From Pelagihabitans sp965238025 (lineage in GTDB: Bacteria > Bacteroidota > Bacteroidia > Flavobacteriales > Flavobacteriaceae): a stretch of 64,000 bases of DNA. The notes below the pieces were generated by a model. It was not told where the DNA came from. It did no database searches and saw only the letters and a program-made list of their open reading frames with translations. Numbering within the stretch: position 1 is the stretch's first letter; each line of letters opens with the position of its first letter. This document shows, piece after piece, positions 8,325 through 16,355 of this stretch. The position numbers and the translations under genes were made by a program. The DNA lies in the NCBI GenBank assembly GCA_965238025.1, contig OZ250162.1, positions 3,534,001-3,598,000 of the forward strand. Direction: 5' to 3'.

Positions 8325-9737
8325 CTAATTTATAAAAACTTCTTCAACTTCAATAATATTATCCCCATCTTTGATGGTATAATTGACCTCTTGTCCAACT
8401 GGACGTTTTGATGCTCCCTCATAAATGTTTTCAATACTTACATCAACTTCCTTGCCATCTTTTAGTGCTTTTTGCCAATCATTTTCCATTTTCTTATACG
8501 CACTTTGATTCAAGCTTCCCTTCTGCGGCACATAGTTTATTTGTTCCCCAGGGCCATAAAAACGATCACCTATTAAATGACCACCTTGATCACCGTCAAT
8601 ACCATCTTTGATTTTTACAGATTTTCCTTGTTGATATGTATTTCTTCCTCTTTCATTAAGCTCCAATTTTCCACTTACCTTTTTTACCCTACCTAGCTCA
8701 TCAGTTTCATACAAATAGCCATCTACGTCATATTTGGTATTTGGTTTTAAATCACTATTGAGCTCTTTATTCCAACCTTCTCCTTTTTTTCCACCTTTAT
8801 TGTAAACAACATCCCCCAACTCCTCTGGCACAGGTGGTAGTTTGGTACCATCTGAGATATCTTCGAGTTTATCTGCCGCTTTTGCGGCATCACTCAAGTC
8901 TTCCAATTTATCCACGGCTTTGGCAACGTCTACCACCTTATCGGCAGCTTTTACCGCGGTAAGTGCTGCAGCACCACCCGCGGTGCCAACTTCTAAGGCA
9001 ATCTCAAAGACCACTTGCCCGGCAAAGTCGCCCCATTCTTCGGCGCTCATATTGGCGGCCTTGTCCATTAACTTATCGAACATTTCCGCATTTTCGACCT
9101 GGGCGGCTGCGTAATCGTTTGGGTTCGTCAAGGCATTTACAGCTGAATTGCGATAGGCCCAGGTACCCGCTTTTTTGGCCAGATTACCAATGGCCTTGGC
9201 GGTCTTGATATCGTTTTGAATGAGCTCTGCATAGCCGACCGGATCGGTCAGCATAAAAATAGGGTTGTGTTTTCCAGCCCAAATGGCAAGATCTACAACT
9301 CCGGTGACCGTACCCTTTAACCCTTTCCAAAGGCCCTTGCCAAAACCTTTGGTGAAGTCCCAGGCCTTGCCCCAAAAGCCCTTTTCTTCAGCAGGTAGGG
9401 AGGCCATGGCATCGGCCAAGGAATAGAATATCTTGATCTTCCCACCTAAAGTACAGGGCAGTTCGCTGTTTTCCAACAATAGTTCGTTACCCCCAACGGT
9501 AATTTTATCGGTAACATTGGTCCAATCGGTAACCGGGGCGGTGCAGGGCGACCCATTGGCGGCAGCACAAGCTCCGAAAGGTTCAAAGTTGACAACCAGT
9601 GCCTTATCAACCTTGGTACACATCTTTTCACCATAGAGCCAGGTCTCCGTATAGGAAAGGGTCTTGAGCTGCGAGGGTTTTACCCCTTTATCGCAGACGA
9701 GGTACACATCTTCCGGAACATATTTTTTTCCGCTCAT
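8325..9737 (-). CDS. T6SS effector: DUF4280 PAAR-like domain with DNA/RNA non-specific endonuclease tip
   Basis: A 470-residue polymorphic toxin. Residues 8-105 look like the DUF4280 PAAR-like domain (conserved CDKG, FGAC, SPC, LPCTLGG; Cys15, 40, 57, 65, 95), which caps a VgrG spike. Residues 115-300 are a Gly/Ala-rich, partly amphipathic trunk with repeated ADKLEDLSDAAKAADKLEDI. From about 320 to the end it matches the Endonuclease_NS_2 / YeeF-type nuclease: DVDGYLYETDELGRV, then DQGGHLIG (His387 the likely catalytic base), FYGPGEQINYVPQ, Asn410 and KKMENDW. The nuclease would attack DNA or RNA in a neighbouring cell. It overlaps its upstream neighbour by four bases (ATGA) and is followed by its immunity gene. 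Confidence 0.87.
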   Translation of the reverse strand: MSGKKYVPEDVYLVCDKGVKPSQLKTLSYTETWLYGEKMCTKVDKALVVNFEPFGACAAANGSPCTAPVTDWTNVTDKITVGGNELLLENSELPCTLGGKIKIFYSLADAMASLPAEEKGFWGKAWDFTKGFGKGLWKGLKGTVTGVVDLAIWAGKHNPIFMLTDPVGYAELIQNDIKTAKAIGNLAKKAGTWAYRNSAVNALTNPNDYAAAQVENAEMFDKLMDKAANMSAEEWGDFAGQVVFEIALEVGTAGGAAALTAVKAADKVVDVAKAVDKLEDLSDAAKAADKLEDISDGTKLPPVPEELGDVVYNKGGKKGEGWNKELNSDLKPNTKYDVDGYLYETDELGRVKKVSGKLELNERGRNTYQQGKSVKIKDGIDGDQGGHLIGDRFYGPGEQINYVPQKGSLNQSAYKKMENDWQKALKDGKEVDVSIENIYEGASKRPVGQEVNYTIKDGDNIIEVEEVFIN

Positions 9738-10585
9738 GTGCCTTTTTTTTGAGGGGTTACACGTACAATCTGCTCAAAAGAAAACAAAGCTTCTACCCGA
9801 ACCCCGAGCATTTGCCCTGCATGGGTAATGCCATGGTACTTATCTAGGTCATAGGTCTCCATATAATCGGCAGAAACCCTGGCAGCCAATTTCATATTAT
9901 CTGTCAGGTTCCTAAAAAATTTTCGGGCGGTATAATGATCAAATTCATCTGAATTTAGAGCCCCCCGCCGCAACAATTGCGCTTTATGGTTTATCGTGTT
10001 TCGTTTTTTTAAGGTAGTCGTCAGCTTCAAGGGTAAGGACACCCCACCAAGAAAATCGGTAAATTCTTTGTGCTGTATACAGTTCTCACCTTCCTCGGAC
10101 AGTTTATTATAAATAGGCGGAAAAAAAAGCGTACCTATTTCGGATTCTATAAAGTTCGTGGTAAAAGCCTCATTATCCGTTACCAGCCGATCGGTACCGG
10201 AAATAGCCTCGGAAAGACCTTCATGACCCTTATATTTTTTCTGGAACTCTTTCCGGTGGTTTTCCCATTTGTCCTTTATAGGCCTTAGGTTGAGAATCCT
10301 AATTGGTTTCCCATTGAAATCAGTTTGTATGGTAAGTTCTTTTTGTAAAAAGGCAAGATCGTCTTGCATACCACGAATACCTTCGGTATTACTTTGTTGC
10401 CGTCGTAGCACCATAAGATCAAAAACATATCCTTTGTCATTCTTGCCCGCAAGGACTTTTTTGACCTCGGCCTTGATAAAGTTTTCATTGGCTACCCCTC
10501 CTAAAACCGTTCGTTGGCGAACGTCCATCGTATAGATTTGCCAAATATTGGTTCCCGTTGGTGTCAATGCCTCCTTTACCTGCAT
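9734..10585 (-). CDS. Unknown protein between VgrG and PAAR-like toxin (possible effector adaptor)
   Basis: A 283-residue protein I cannot place in a named family. It has no signal peptide and no membrane segment, is rich in Lys, Arg and Phe, and contains the blocks LGGVSLPLKLTTTLKKRN and YHGITHAGQMLGVRVEALFSFEQIVRV. It starts 3 bases after the vgrG stop and overlaps the toxin start by four bases, so it is almost surely translated with them. The position between VgrG and a PAAR-like effector is where T6SS adaptors and chaperones occur in other bacteria, so loading of the toxin on the spike is a reasonable guess but not shown by sequence. Confidence 0.75.
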   Translation of the reverse strand: MQVKEALTPTGTNIWQIYTMDVRQRTVLGGVANENFIKAEVKKVLAGKNDKGYVFDLMVLRRQQSNTEGIRGMQDDLAFLQKELTIQTDFNGKPIRILNLRPIKDKWENHRKEFQKKYKGHEGLSEAISGTDRLVTDNEAFTTNFIESEIGTLFFPPIYNKLSEEGENCIQHKEFTDFLGGVSLPLKLTTTLKKRNTINHKAQLLRRGALNSDEFDHYTARKFFRNLTDNMKLAARVSADYMETYDLDKYHGITHAGQMLGVRVEALFSFEQIVRVTPQKKGT

Positions 10586-10588
10586 AGC

Positions 10589-12415
10589 CTATCCTTGATT
10601 TATTTCTACCTTACCTCCAGATACCTTCGTCTTTCCTCCTCCATGGGCCTTCAGTTCATTACCTGCGGTAATGGCAATGGCATCGCTGTCTACTTTTGCA
10701 GTTGTTTTTGCGGTGATTCCGACCCCTGCATTGCTACTTTGCATACTTACGTTCTCCTTGCTCGTAATGCTCATGGTAGCATCGGTACTCTCCATTGTCG
10801 TAGCCTCTTTTGATTTTATGGCAATGGTGGCCTCTTTCGAAGTCATGGTAATCGCATTTTTTGCATTAATATCAATGGTATTGGCATTTAACGACAAATT
10901 CGCCGGGGCGGTAATGCTGATACTGCTGTCCTTTGTATTGAGAAAGATCTTATTGCTGTTCTTATCGGTGATGGTTATGGATTCTTCCCCCTCGGTATCA
11001 TTGAGTTCGATCAGGTGCCCACTCCGGGTCTTGATCGCCTTGATGTTGTTATCGGCATCATAGAAATCACTTTTGGCGGCGGTATTAAAGCCTGCACTGA
11101 GTACAAATGGTTTTTCCGGGTTGTCGCCCTCGAAACCAACGAGTACTTCTTCGTCCTTTTCGGGGATGAAATAGAAACCCTTGCCACTGCCCGAATAAGG
11201 GGTGGCCATCTTTATCCAAGGGGTACTGGTACCCTTTGCCTTTTGCCAGGGGAACTGTACCTTGATCCTACCGAGCCCGTCAGGGTCGGCATTGTCCAAC
11301 ACCCAACCCCGTTGCGCGCCCGCATGGGGAACGCTGAAACTATCGGAATACGGCAAATGTTCACTACCCTGCGACACCCCCTCGAACTCGTTGCGGTACT
11401 GCCCGCTATGGTCGAAACGGTGTACGATCTTCACGATATCATAGGAGCCATAGGGGTCCTTTTTCTTTTGGTCCGAGAAATTGAGCCCCTCCAACGAAAG
11501 GGTGTCCCCGATACGCAGATCCGTAAGCTCGGAGGTGCCCGAGGCGACCACCATCCCGGCCGATCTGCCCAAAGTGTTCACCTTGGTGGCGGTATCCAGG
11601 CCGCCCTGGGCACTGTATTCGTGTTGGCCCACCGTATAGTCATAGTTCCCCTTCTTGGAGAACACCGAATCCGATTCCCCCTTTACACGGTCCAGATAGG
11701 GGTGCGACGAGCTGGGGGAATGTGCCGAGGACTCCGCCTCGAGCAGGGTCTCGTTCACCCAGTCATGGCCCTTGACCCCAAAGGACTGTTCCCTAAGGGA
11801 GGTAGAGAGGTTGAAGGCCAGGACGTCCACCCCGACGGTGCCCTGTACCTGTTTGTCGCCCGTACGCCCGATGCAGAGTTCGCTGCCGTTATGGTAGAGC
11901 CATACCCCGTAGCGGCTGCAAAGGCGCTGCAGAAACGAAAGGTCGCTCTCATTGTACTGTACCGTATAGGGGAGCTTTACATCGGTGCCCTTGCCCATGG
12001 CGCTCTTCAGGTGTTCCCCGGAATGGCCGCCTACCGTATCGTTGGCCACCTGCGAGAGGGCCGTGCCCTCGTCGTAGCTGAAACATTGTACCGAATTCGC
12101 CAGGAGCACCCCCGGTCCATGGCCCGAGAGGACGATAAGGCCGGAGGCCCCCGTTCCCTTCTGGAAATCGACAGAGGTCACCACCCCCGAGAACTCCATA
12201 TTGCCGTCGTCCAGCCCGATAGAGGCCTTCTTGCCCACAAAACCAAGGGCATTGTCCATTAGGGTACCCTCATAGCCCTCGGTGGCATGGGAGGGGAAGG
12301 TGATGCGGAAGGCACTGTGGCCCCCCACCGATTGTTCTACCGAAACGGTATATCCGGATTTCGGAAGGAACTCCTCCCCATTGACGATGAGCTTGATAGT
12401 GACGATCTTGGGCAT
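10589..12415 (-). CDS. vgrG: Type VI secretion system spike protein VgrG
   Basis: A 608-residue VgrG. The N-terminal two-thirds hold the phage gp27-like ring (VNGEEFLPKSGY...FRITFP, then YNESDLSFLQRLCSRYGVWLY), followed by the gp5 OB fold with the hallmark GRIKVQFPW and TPWIKMATPYSG, and EVLVGFEGDNPEKPFVL. The C-terminal 120 residues form a needle-like beta helix with short repeats of the kind ITSKEA and IAIKSKEA. It forms the puncturing tip of a T6SS and here heads a toxin cassette. The first half of the gene is strikingly GC-rich (41 of 60 bases in 11701-11760). No tube, sheath, baseplate or membrane genes are in the window, so it is an orphan vgrG locus. Confidence 0.93.
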   Translation of the reverse strand: MPKIVTIKLIVNGEEFLPKSGYTVSVEQSVGGHSAFRITFPSHATEGYEGTLMDNALGFVGKKASIGLDDGNMEFSGVVTSVDFQKGTGASGLIVLSGHGPGVLLANSVQCFSYDEGTALSQVANDTVGGHSGEHLKSAMGKGTDVKLPYTVQYNESDLSFLQRLCSRYGVWLYHNGSELCIGRTGDKQVQGTVGVDVLAFNLSTSLREQSFGVKGHDWVNETLLEAESSAHSPSSSHPYLDRVKGESDSVFSKKGNYDYTVGQHEYSAQGGLDTATKVNTLGRSAGMVVASGTSELTDLRIGDTLSLEGLNFSDQKKKDPYGSYDIVKIVHRFDHSGQYRNEFEGVSQGSEHLPYSDSFSVPHAGAQRGWVLDNADPDGLGRIKVQFPWQKAKGTSTPWIKMATPYSGSGKGFYFIPEKDEEVLVGFEGDNPEKPFVLSAGFNTAAKSDFYDADNNIKAIKTRSGHLIELNDTEGEESITITDKNSNKIFLNTKDSSISITAPANLSLNANTIDINAKNAITMTSKEATIAIKSKEATTMESTDATMSITSKENVSMQSSNAGVGITAKTTAKVDSDAIAITAGNELKAHGGGKTKVSGGKVEINQG

Positions 12416-12537
12416 GTGGGATAGTTTTAATAAGTTAAAATAGTCATATTTATACTACTTTACAAAAAGCAAAAACCTATTTCGATAAAATGCACAAAAT
12501 ATGTTTGAAAAAGGCGGTAAGTGGGGTGTTAGAAGGA

Positions 12538-12579
12538 GGATGTTGGATGTTGGATGTTGGATGTTGGATGTTGGATGAT
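12538..12579. repeat. Tandem 7-bp repeat, five perfect copies plus one variant
   Basis: Five copies of GGATGTT follow each other and a sixth reads GGATGAT. It is followed by the AC-rich run AAACCAGCAACGAACAACC, with a related run near 12950-12981. Repeats of this look are frequent between genes in Flavobacteriia. The spacing and unit length exclude a CRISPR. Confidence 0.9.
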
Positions 12580-12636
12580 AATGAAAAACCAGCAACGAAC
12601 AACCAAAAACCATTTCACTTTAGGGCACAAAAAAAA

Positions 12637-12730
12637 GGCAAGCTACCTACATCGCACCGCTACAACCATATACCCTTGCTGCGTTCCCACCCTGGGGGAT
12701 TCTACGGGAGCTGGTCGTGTAGGACTTGCC
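12637..12730 (-). ncRNA. ffs: Bacterial small signal recognition particle RNA (4.5S-type)
   Basis: Read on the minus strand, the 94-base RNA starts GGCAAGTCCTACA and ends TGTAGGTAGCTTGCC, and these ends pair. In the middle lies the conserved domain IV core CAGGGTGGGAACGCAGCA, with a GGAA tetraloop and the asymmetric internal loop that binds the M domain of Ffh. Eight Ts follow immediately (12636 down to 12629), and a TATCTTTG promoter lies just upstream. The RNA partners Ffh in co-translational targeting of membrane proteins. The call rests on the core motif and pairing read by hand; a covariance model was not run. Confidence 0.9.
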
Positions 12731-12736
12731 CAAGCA

Positions 12737-12744
12737 CAAAGATA
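12737..12744 (-). promoter_or_regulatory. Bacteroidota -7 promoter element of the SRP RNA gene
   Basis: TATCTTTG on the minus strand, an exact TAnnTTTG match, about 6 bases from the inferred 5' end of the SRP RNA, the spacing expected for a transcription start. Confidence 0.78.
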
Positions 12745-12797
12745 ATACCTTTTAAATCCTTTTCTAAAATTAAAAGGAACAAAAATTAGGGTTTAAC

Positions 12798-12842
12798 ATC
12801 TCGACTCCGCTCGATGTAAACATCCGACCCCGCTCAATATGA
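12798..12842. repeat. Two imperfect copies of a short intergenic repeat
   Basis: CATCTCGACTCCGCTCGATG is followed by the diverged CATCCGACCCCGCTCAATATG. The first copy is nearly palindromic. Repeats of this kind are scattered between genes in many Bacteroidota genomes. Confidence 0.6.
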
Positions 12843-12981
12843 CCTTATCTTAAAAACAATCATTTTATCTTTTAAAGTTAATGGATTAACTTGCCGATGA
12901 TTTTGAGGTGGGAAGTACGAAGTCTTAGGTTGGAGGTCAATTAACAATAACGGACAACCAGCAACAAATAACAAAGAACAA

Positions 12982-14031
12982 ATGAATACCATAAAATTTT
13001 TAACCCTTAATCTGCTCACCATCCTATTGGTTGCCTGCGGGGATATGGACAGGAACAAGGGCTCCCTTTTTAGCATTCAACTGGATGGTAAAAACTTTAA
13101 GCAACATGAAACCGTTGCCGTTTCCATTAAAAATAAGGGCAATAAAACCATCAACCACATAAGTTATTCCATAGATGGGAATCCGCTTATCCCGACCGAT
13201 GGTAATCTTGTGCTGGATACCGAGCAGCTCGGGAACAAAACCCTTATGGCCAAGGTAGATTATGATGGCGGTTCTGAAGAAATTTCCAAACGAATAAAAA
13301 TCTTTGCCCATACCGCTCCCGCGGTGTATACCTATGAAATCGTTAATGAATATCCACATGATACTAAGGCCTATACCCAGGGTTTGGAATTTCACGACGG
13401 GGTGCTCTATGAAAGTACCGGGAAAAAAGGACGTTCATCACTGCGGAAAGTCGATTATAAGACCGGTACCGTAGCGCAACAGGTAGACCTGGATAAGACC
13501 ATTTTTGGTGAGGGCATTACCATTCTTAACGATAAGATATTTATGCTTTCCTGGCAGGCTAAGACCGGCTACATCTACAAACTTTCTGACTTGAGTAAGA
13601 TCGACAACTTTCAATATGGCGAGAGTAAAGAAGGCTGGGGCCTGACCAACAATGGCAAAAAATTGATCAAGAGCGATGGCACGGAAAAAATCTGGTTTTT
13701 AAACCCCAATACCTTGATCGAGGAAGGGTTTATACAAACAGTAACCAACAAGTCTATCGTAAATAGTGCTAACGAACTGGAATATGTAGCTGGTAAAATA
13801 TATGCCAATGTATATCAAAAGCCCAGCGTGATGATCATAGATGCCACCAGTGGCGCAATAGAGGGCGTTGTTAATTTTGGGGGACTCTTAAAAGAAATCG
13901 CCAAACACGAAAATTGGAGTGATACGGAACATGTGCTCAATGGTATTGCCTACCACCCTGAGCGAAAGACCTTTTTCGTGACCGGAAAGGAATGGGACAA
14001 ATTGTTCGAGGTGAACATCGTTAAAAAGTAA
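12982..14031 (+). CDS. Glutaminyl-peptide cyclotransferase, lipoprotein
   Basis: A 349-residue lipoprotein (lipobox LVAC, Cys19). After an Ig-like N-terminal block of about 100 residues it matches the glutamine cyclotransferase family (PF05096), a five-bladed beta-propeller: AYTQGLEFHDGVLYESTGKKGRSSLRKVD, FGEGITILNDKIFMLSWQ, then EGWGLTNNGKKLIKSDGT and the closing VLNGIAYHPERKTFFVTGK. The enzyme turns N-terminal glutamine of peptides into pyroglutamate, probably in the periplasm or at the surface. The paired Glu residues of EGWG and ELEYV are in the usual places. It is monocistronic, with a long imperfect palindrome after it. Confidence 0.92.
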   Translation: MNTIKFLTLNLLTILLVACGDMDRNKGSLFSIQLDGKNFKQHETVAVSIKNKGNKTINHISYSIDGNPLIPTDGNLVLDTEQLGNKTLMAKVDYDGGSEEISKRIKIFAHTAPAVYTYEIVNEYPHDTKAYTQGLEFHDGVLYESTGKKGRSSLRKVDYKTGTVAQQVDLDKTIFGEGITILNDKIFMLSWQAKTGYIYKLSDLSKIDNFQYGESKEGWGLTNNGKKLIKSDGTEKIWFLNPNTLIEEGFIQTVTNKSIVNSANELEYVAGKIYANVYQKPSVMIIDATSGAIEGVVNFGGLLKEIAKHENWSDTEHVLNGIAYHPERKTFFVTGKEWDKLFEVNIVKK

Positions 14032-14033
14032 TG

Positions 14034-14191
14034 AACTCGTATTAATTTTTTGAATTAGAGCGAGAATTAATGATTTTGTGCTCATTTGAAGTTTTTTTTG
14101 AGTTACATAGCAGCGCTACGGAAGGAAAAAAAAGCAAAAAATGAGCGCAAAAGGATAATTTAATAGCCAATTGAAAAAGTTTATACGAGTT
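14034..14191. repeat. 158-base imperfect inverted repeat
   Basis: The outer 23 bases on each side (14034-14056 and 14169-14191) are inverted copies with three mismatches, starting AACTCGTAT and ending ATACGAGTT. An inner pair, TTTTGTGCTCATTT and AAAATGAGCGCAAAA, extends the symmetry. The centre contains AGCGCT. The whole space between two plus-strand genes is this structure. It could fold into a long hairpin in RNA or DNA. Confidence 0.75.
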
Positions 14192-14195
14192 TAAT

Positions 14196-14600
14196 ATGGC
14201 AGGCTATCAAAAAACCATTACCGTAACCCAGGAAGACCTGGATGAACTGGCACATGTCAACAATGTACGCTACCTACAATGGATCCAGGATATTTCTAAG
14301 GAACACTGGCAAAAATTGGTGTCCGCCGACATACGGGAAACAATGGTCTGGGTGGTCATGCGCCACGAAATAGATTATAAAAATGCGGCGGTCTTGAACG
14401 ACCTACTACATATTAAAACGCACATAAAGGAAAGTCGAGGGGCGATATCGGTACGGGTGGTTGAAATCAGGAATGACAAAACAAATGAGCTTATTGTACG
14501 TTCCAATACCAAGTGGTGTTTGCTCAATAGCAGTACCTTTAAACCCATTCGAATTCCTGAAAATATTATCGAGATTTTCGCAGGGACTAAGATTCAATAG
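14196..14600 (+). CDS. Acyl-CoA thioesterase, hotdog fold (4HBT family)
   Basis: A 134-residue single hotdog domain. DLDELAHVNNVRYLQWIQD (15-33) is the signature of 4-hydroxybenzoyl-CoA thioesterase-like enzymes, with the helix containing the catalytic acidic residue and Asn-Asn turn; MRHEIDYKNAAVLNDLLHIKT and the C-terminal WCLLN strand complete the fold. It likely hydrolyses acyl-CoA thioesters in the cytosol; chain length is unknown. It is followed 14 bases later by the beta-helix lipoprotein gene, so the two may be cotranscribed. Confidence 0.88.
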   Translation: MAGYQKTITVTQEDLDELAHVNNVRYLQWIQDISKEHWQKLVSADIRETMVWVVMRHEIDYKNAAVLNDLLHIKTHIKESRGAISVRVVEIRNDKTNELIVRSNTKWCLLNSSTFKPIRIPENIIEIFAGTKIQ

Positions 14601-14614
14601 AGAAAACTATTCGC

Positions 14615-16159
14615 ATGCAGAAATTGCGCATACCTAATTATTGTTATACCGTACTCTTGGCGCTGACAGTGGTATTATGGAGCTCCTGTAGAAAAGATTT
14701 TGATTATGCCGCCAGTTCCGGAAATTTGGAATTCTCTCGGGATACCGTATTTCTTGACACTATTTTTTCCAATATTGGTAGCAGCACCTATACCCTAAAG
14801 GTCTATAACCGTTCAAAAGAGGATATTGAAATTCCCAGCATAGGGCTGGCGTCTGGCGAAAGCAGTGCCTACCGCCTTAATGTGGACGGTAGTGCGGGAA
14901 AAACATTTGAAAATATACCCCTACTGGCAGGGGACAGTCTTTTTATTTTTGTCGAGACCACCGTGGCTATTGGCGACAACGAAAATTCCTTTTTATATAC
15001 CGATGCCCTACAATTTGATTCCGGGGCCAACTTACAGGAAGTACAGCTGGTAACCCTGGTAAAAGATGCGGTTTTTATCTTTCCGCCTACAGATGCGGAA
15101 GGCAATCCGGCAACATTGCTTTTGGGGTTGGATACCGAGGGTAATGAGGTTCGTGTTGAGGGCATTGAACTGACCGATAACCAGCTCGCTTTTACGAACG
15201 AAAAGCCCTATGTCATTTATGGGTATGCCGCGGTACCTGAAAACAGAACGCTGACCATGGAAGCAGGTACAAGGGTGCATTTTCACGAAAATTCAGGCAT
15301 TTGGGTACAGCCCAATGCTTCTTTACAAATAAACGGGGCGTTGAGTTCGGATACCTTAGTGTTGGAAAAAGAAGTCATTTTTGAAGGAGATCGTTTAGAA
15401 CCGGAATTCGATGCGATTTCCGGGCAATGGGGAGCCGTTTGGCTTTCGCCAGGAAGCACAAATAATGTTATAAACCACCTAACACTTAAAAATGCTACGA
15501 TCGGCTTGTTGGTAGAGGGTAACGAAACACCGACCAGCACTACCCTAACCCTAAAAAATTCGCGTGTTTATAACTCGGCCAGCGTAAACCTTTGGGCGAG
15601 GACCTCGAAGATCATAGGTGAAAATGTGGTACTAGGCGGTGCTGGAGCGGTGTCGCTATATTGCAATCTGGGGGGAGAGTATGCCTTTACCCACACCACT
15701 ATCGCCAACTATTGGTCAGGGAGTTTTAGAACCGGGGAAGCCCTGCGTATCGATAATGAAATAGGCCTATCTTCAGGGCAAACCCTACAGGCCGACCTCG
15801 TAAATGCCGCTTTTACCAATTGCATTATTGATGGGAGTAGTTTTTCCGAACTTTCCCTCTTTAACAATGGGAGTAACAGCTTTAATTTTTCGTTTACCAA
15901 CTGTATGCTACAGTACAATGAAGCCACCGAAGATCCTTTGTTCGATTTTACGAATACCCAATACTACAATGCTATTATTCTGAACGAAGATGCCAATTTT
16001 AAAGACCCCATCAAGAACGATTTTAGGATTGGGGCCGCTTCTTCTGCCATCGGAAAAGGCCAGCTCGAAGCTGCGTTACAGACCCCTTTTGATATTCTTG
16101 GTCAGGATCGCACGCTAATGCCGGATTTGGGAGCTTTTCAGTTTATTCCGGCCAATTAG
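14615..16159 (+). CDS. Lipoprotein with right-handed parallel beta-helix
   Basis: A 514-residue lipoprotein (lipobox WSSC, Cys25). Residues 35-150 look like an Ig-like/DUF1573-type block: FSRDTVFLDTIFSNIGSSTYTLKVYNRS. From about 200 there is a right-handed beta helix of the pectate-lyase fold, with rungs such as GALSSDTLVLEKEVIFEGD, NNVINHLTLKNATIGLLVEG and CNLGGEYAFTHTTIANYW, ending in the common TPFDILGQDRTLMPDLGAFQ tail. Proteins like this in Flavobacteriia are cell-envelope proteins of unknown role; a carbohydrate-binding or scaffold role is possible. No catalytic residues can be assigned. Confidence 0.75.
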   Translation: MQKLRIPNYCYTVLLALTVVLWSSCRKDFDYAASSGNLEFSRDTVFLDTIFSNIGSSTYTLKVYNRSKEDIEIPSIGLASGESSAYRLNVDGSAGKTFENIPLLAGDSLFIFVETTVAIGDNENSFLYTDALQFDSGANLQEVQLVTLVKDAVFIFPPTDAEGNPATLLLGLDTEGNEVRVEGIELTDNQLAFTNEKPYVIYGYAAVPENRTLTMEAGTRVHFHENSGIWVQPNASLQINGALSSDTLVLEKEVIFEGDRLEPEFDAISGQWGAVWLSPGSTNNVINHLTLKNATIGLLVEGNETPTSTTLTLKNSRVYNSASVNLWARTSKIIGENVVLGGAGAVSLYCNLGGEYAFTHTTIANYWSGSFRTGEALRIDNEIGLSSGQTLQADLVNAAFTNCIIDGSSFSELSLFNNGSNSFNFSFTNCMLQYNEATEDPLFDFTNTQYYNAIILNEDANFKDPIKNDFRIGAASSAIGKGQLEAALQTPFDILGQDRTLMPDLGAFQFIPAN

Positions 16160-16214
16160 TACTATTTCGCCTTCTCAAAAAAATTAACGGATTCTATCTT
16201 TATAAGATATAGGA

Positions 16215-16239
16215 TTTTTCTTTCATTACGAAAGAAAAA
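16215..16239. other. Hairpin in the 196-base gap before the LytTR gene
   Basis: TTTTTCTTTC and GAAAGAAAAA form a 10-bp perfect stem with loop ATTAC. It may end the transcript of the lipoprotein gene (a T run follows after 11 bases) or act in the leader of the regulator. Nearer the regulator, TACTTTGC at 16329-16336 resembles, but does not match, the -7 element. Confidence 0.5.
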
Positions 16240-16355
16240 ACTTACTTTTTTAATAAATTTTAACATTTAAACCTAAAAACCTAAAACTTCTACAGAAAAT
16301 CAGTAATTGTAACTGAAGTACTATTGCTACTTTGCATAAAGCAAAAACTTGAAAG

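Larger units (their letters stand above)
12416..12981. other. 565-base region without protein genes
   Basis: Between vgrG and the cyclotransferase gene. It contains a 7-bp tandem repeat (12538-12579), text-like AC-rich repeats (12580-12612 and 12950-12981), the SRP RNA gene (12637-12730), its promoter, and a pair of CTCGACTCCGCTC-type short repeats (12798-12842). I see no protein gene: the short frames over the tandem repeat are its direct translation. Confidence 0.75.

Noticed and set aside
11015..12262. A 415-codon open frame on the plus strand opposite vgrG
   Set aside because: It is the shadow of vgrG in a GC-rich stretch, has no recognisable domain, and the minus-strand frame is unmistakably VgrG.
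12538..12579. Tandem repeat as CRISPR
   Set aside because: Seven-base units with no spacers and no cas genes.
12490..12789. Short plus-strand frames over the repeats and SRP RNA
   Set aside because: They translate the 7-bp tandem repeat and the antisense of the SRP RNA; no codon logic or start signal.
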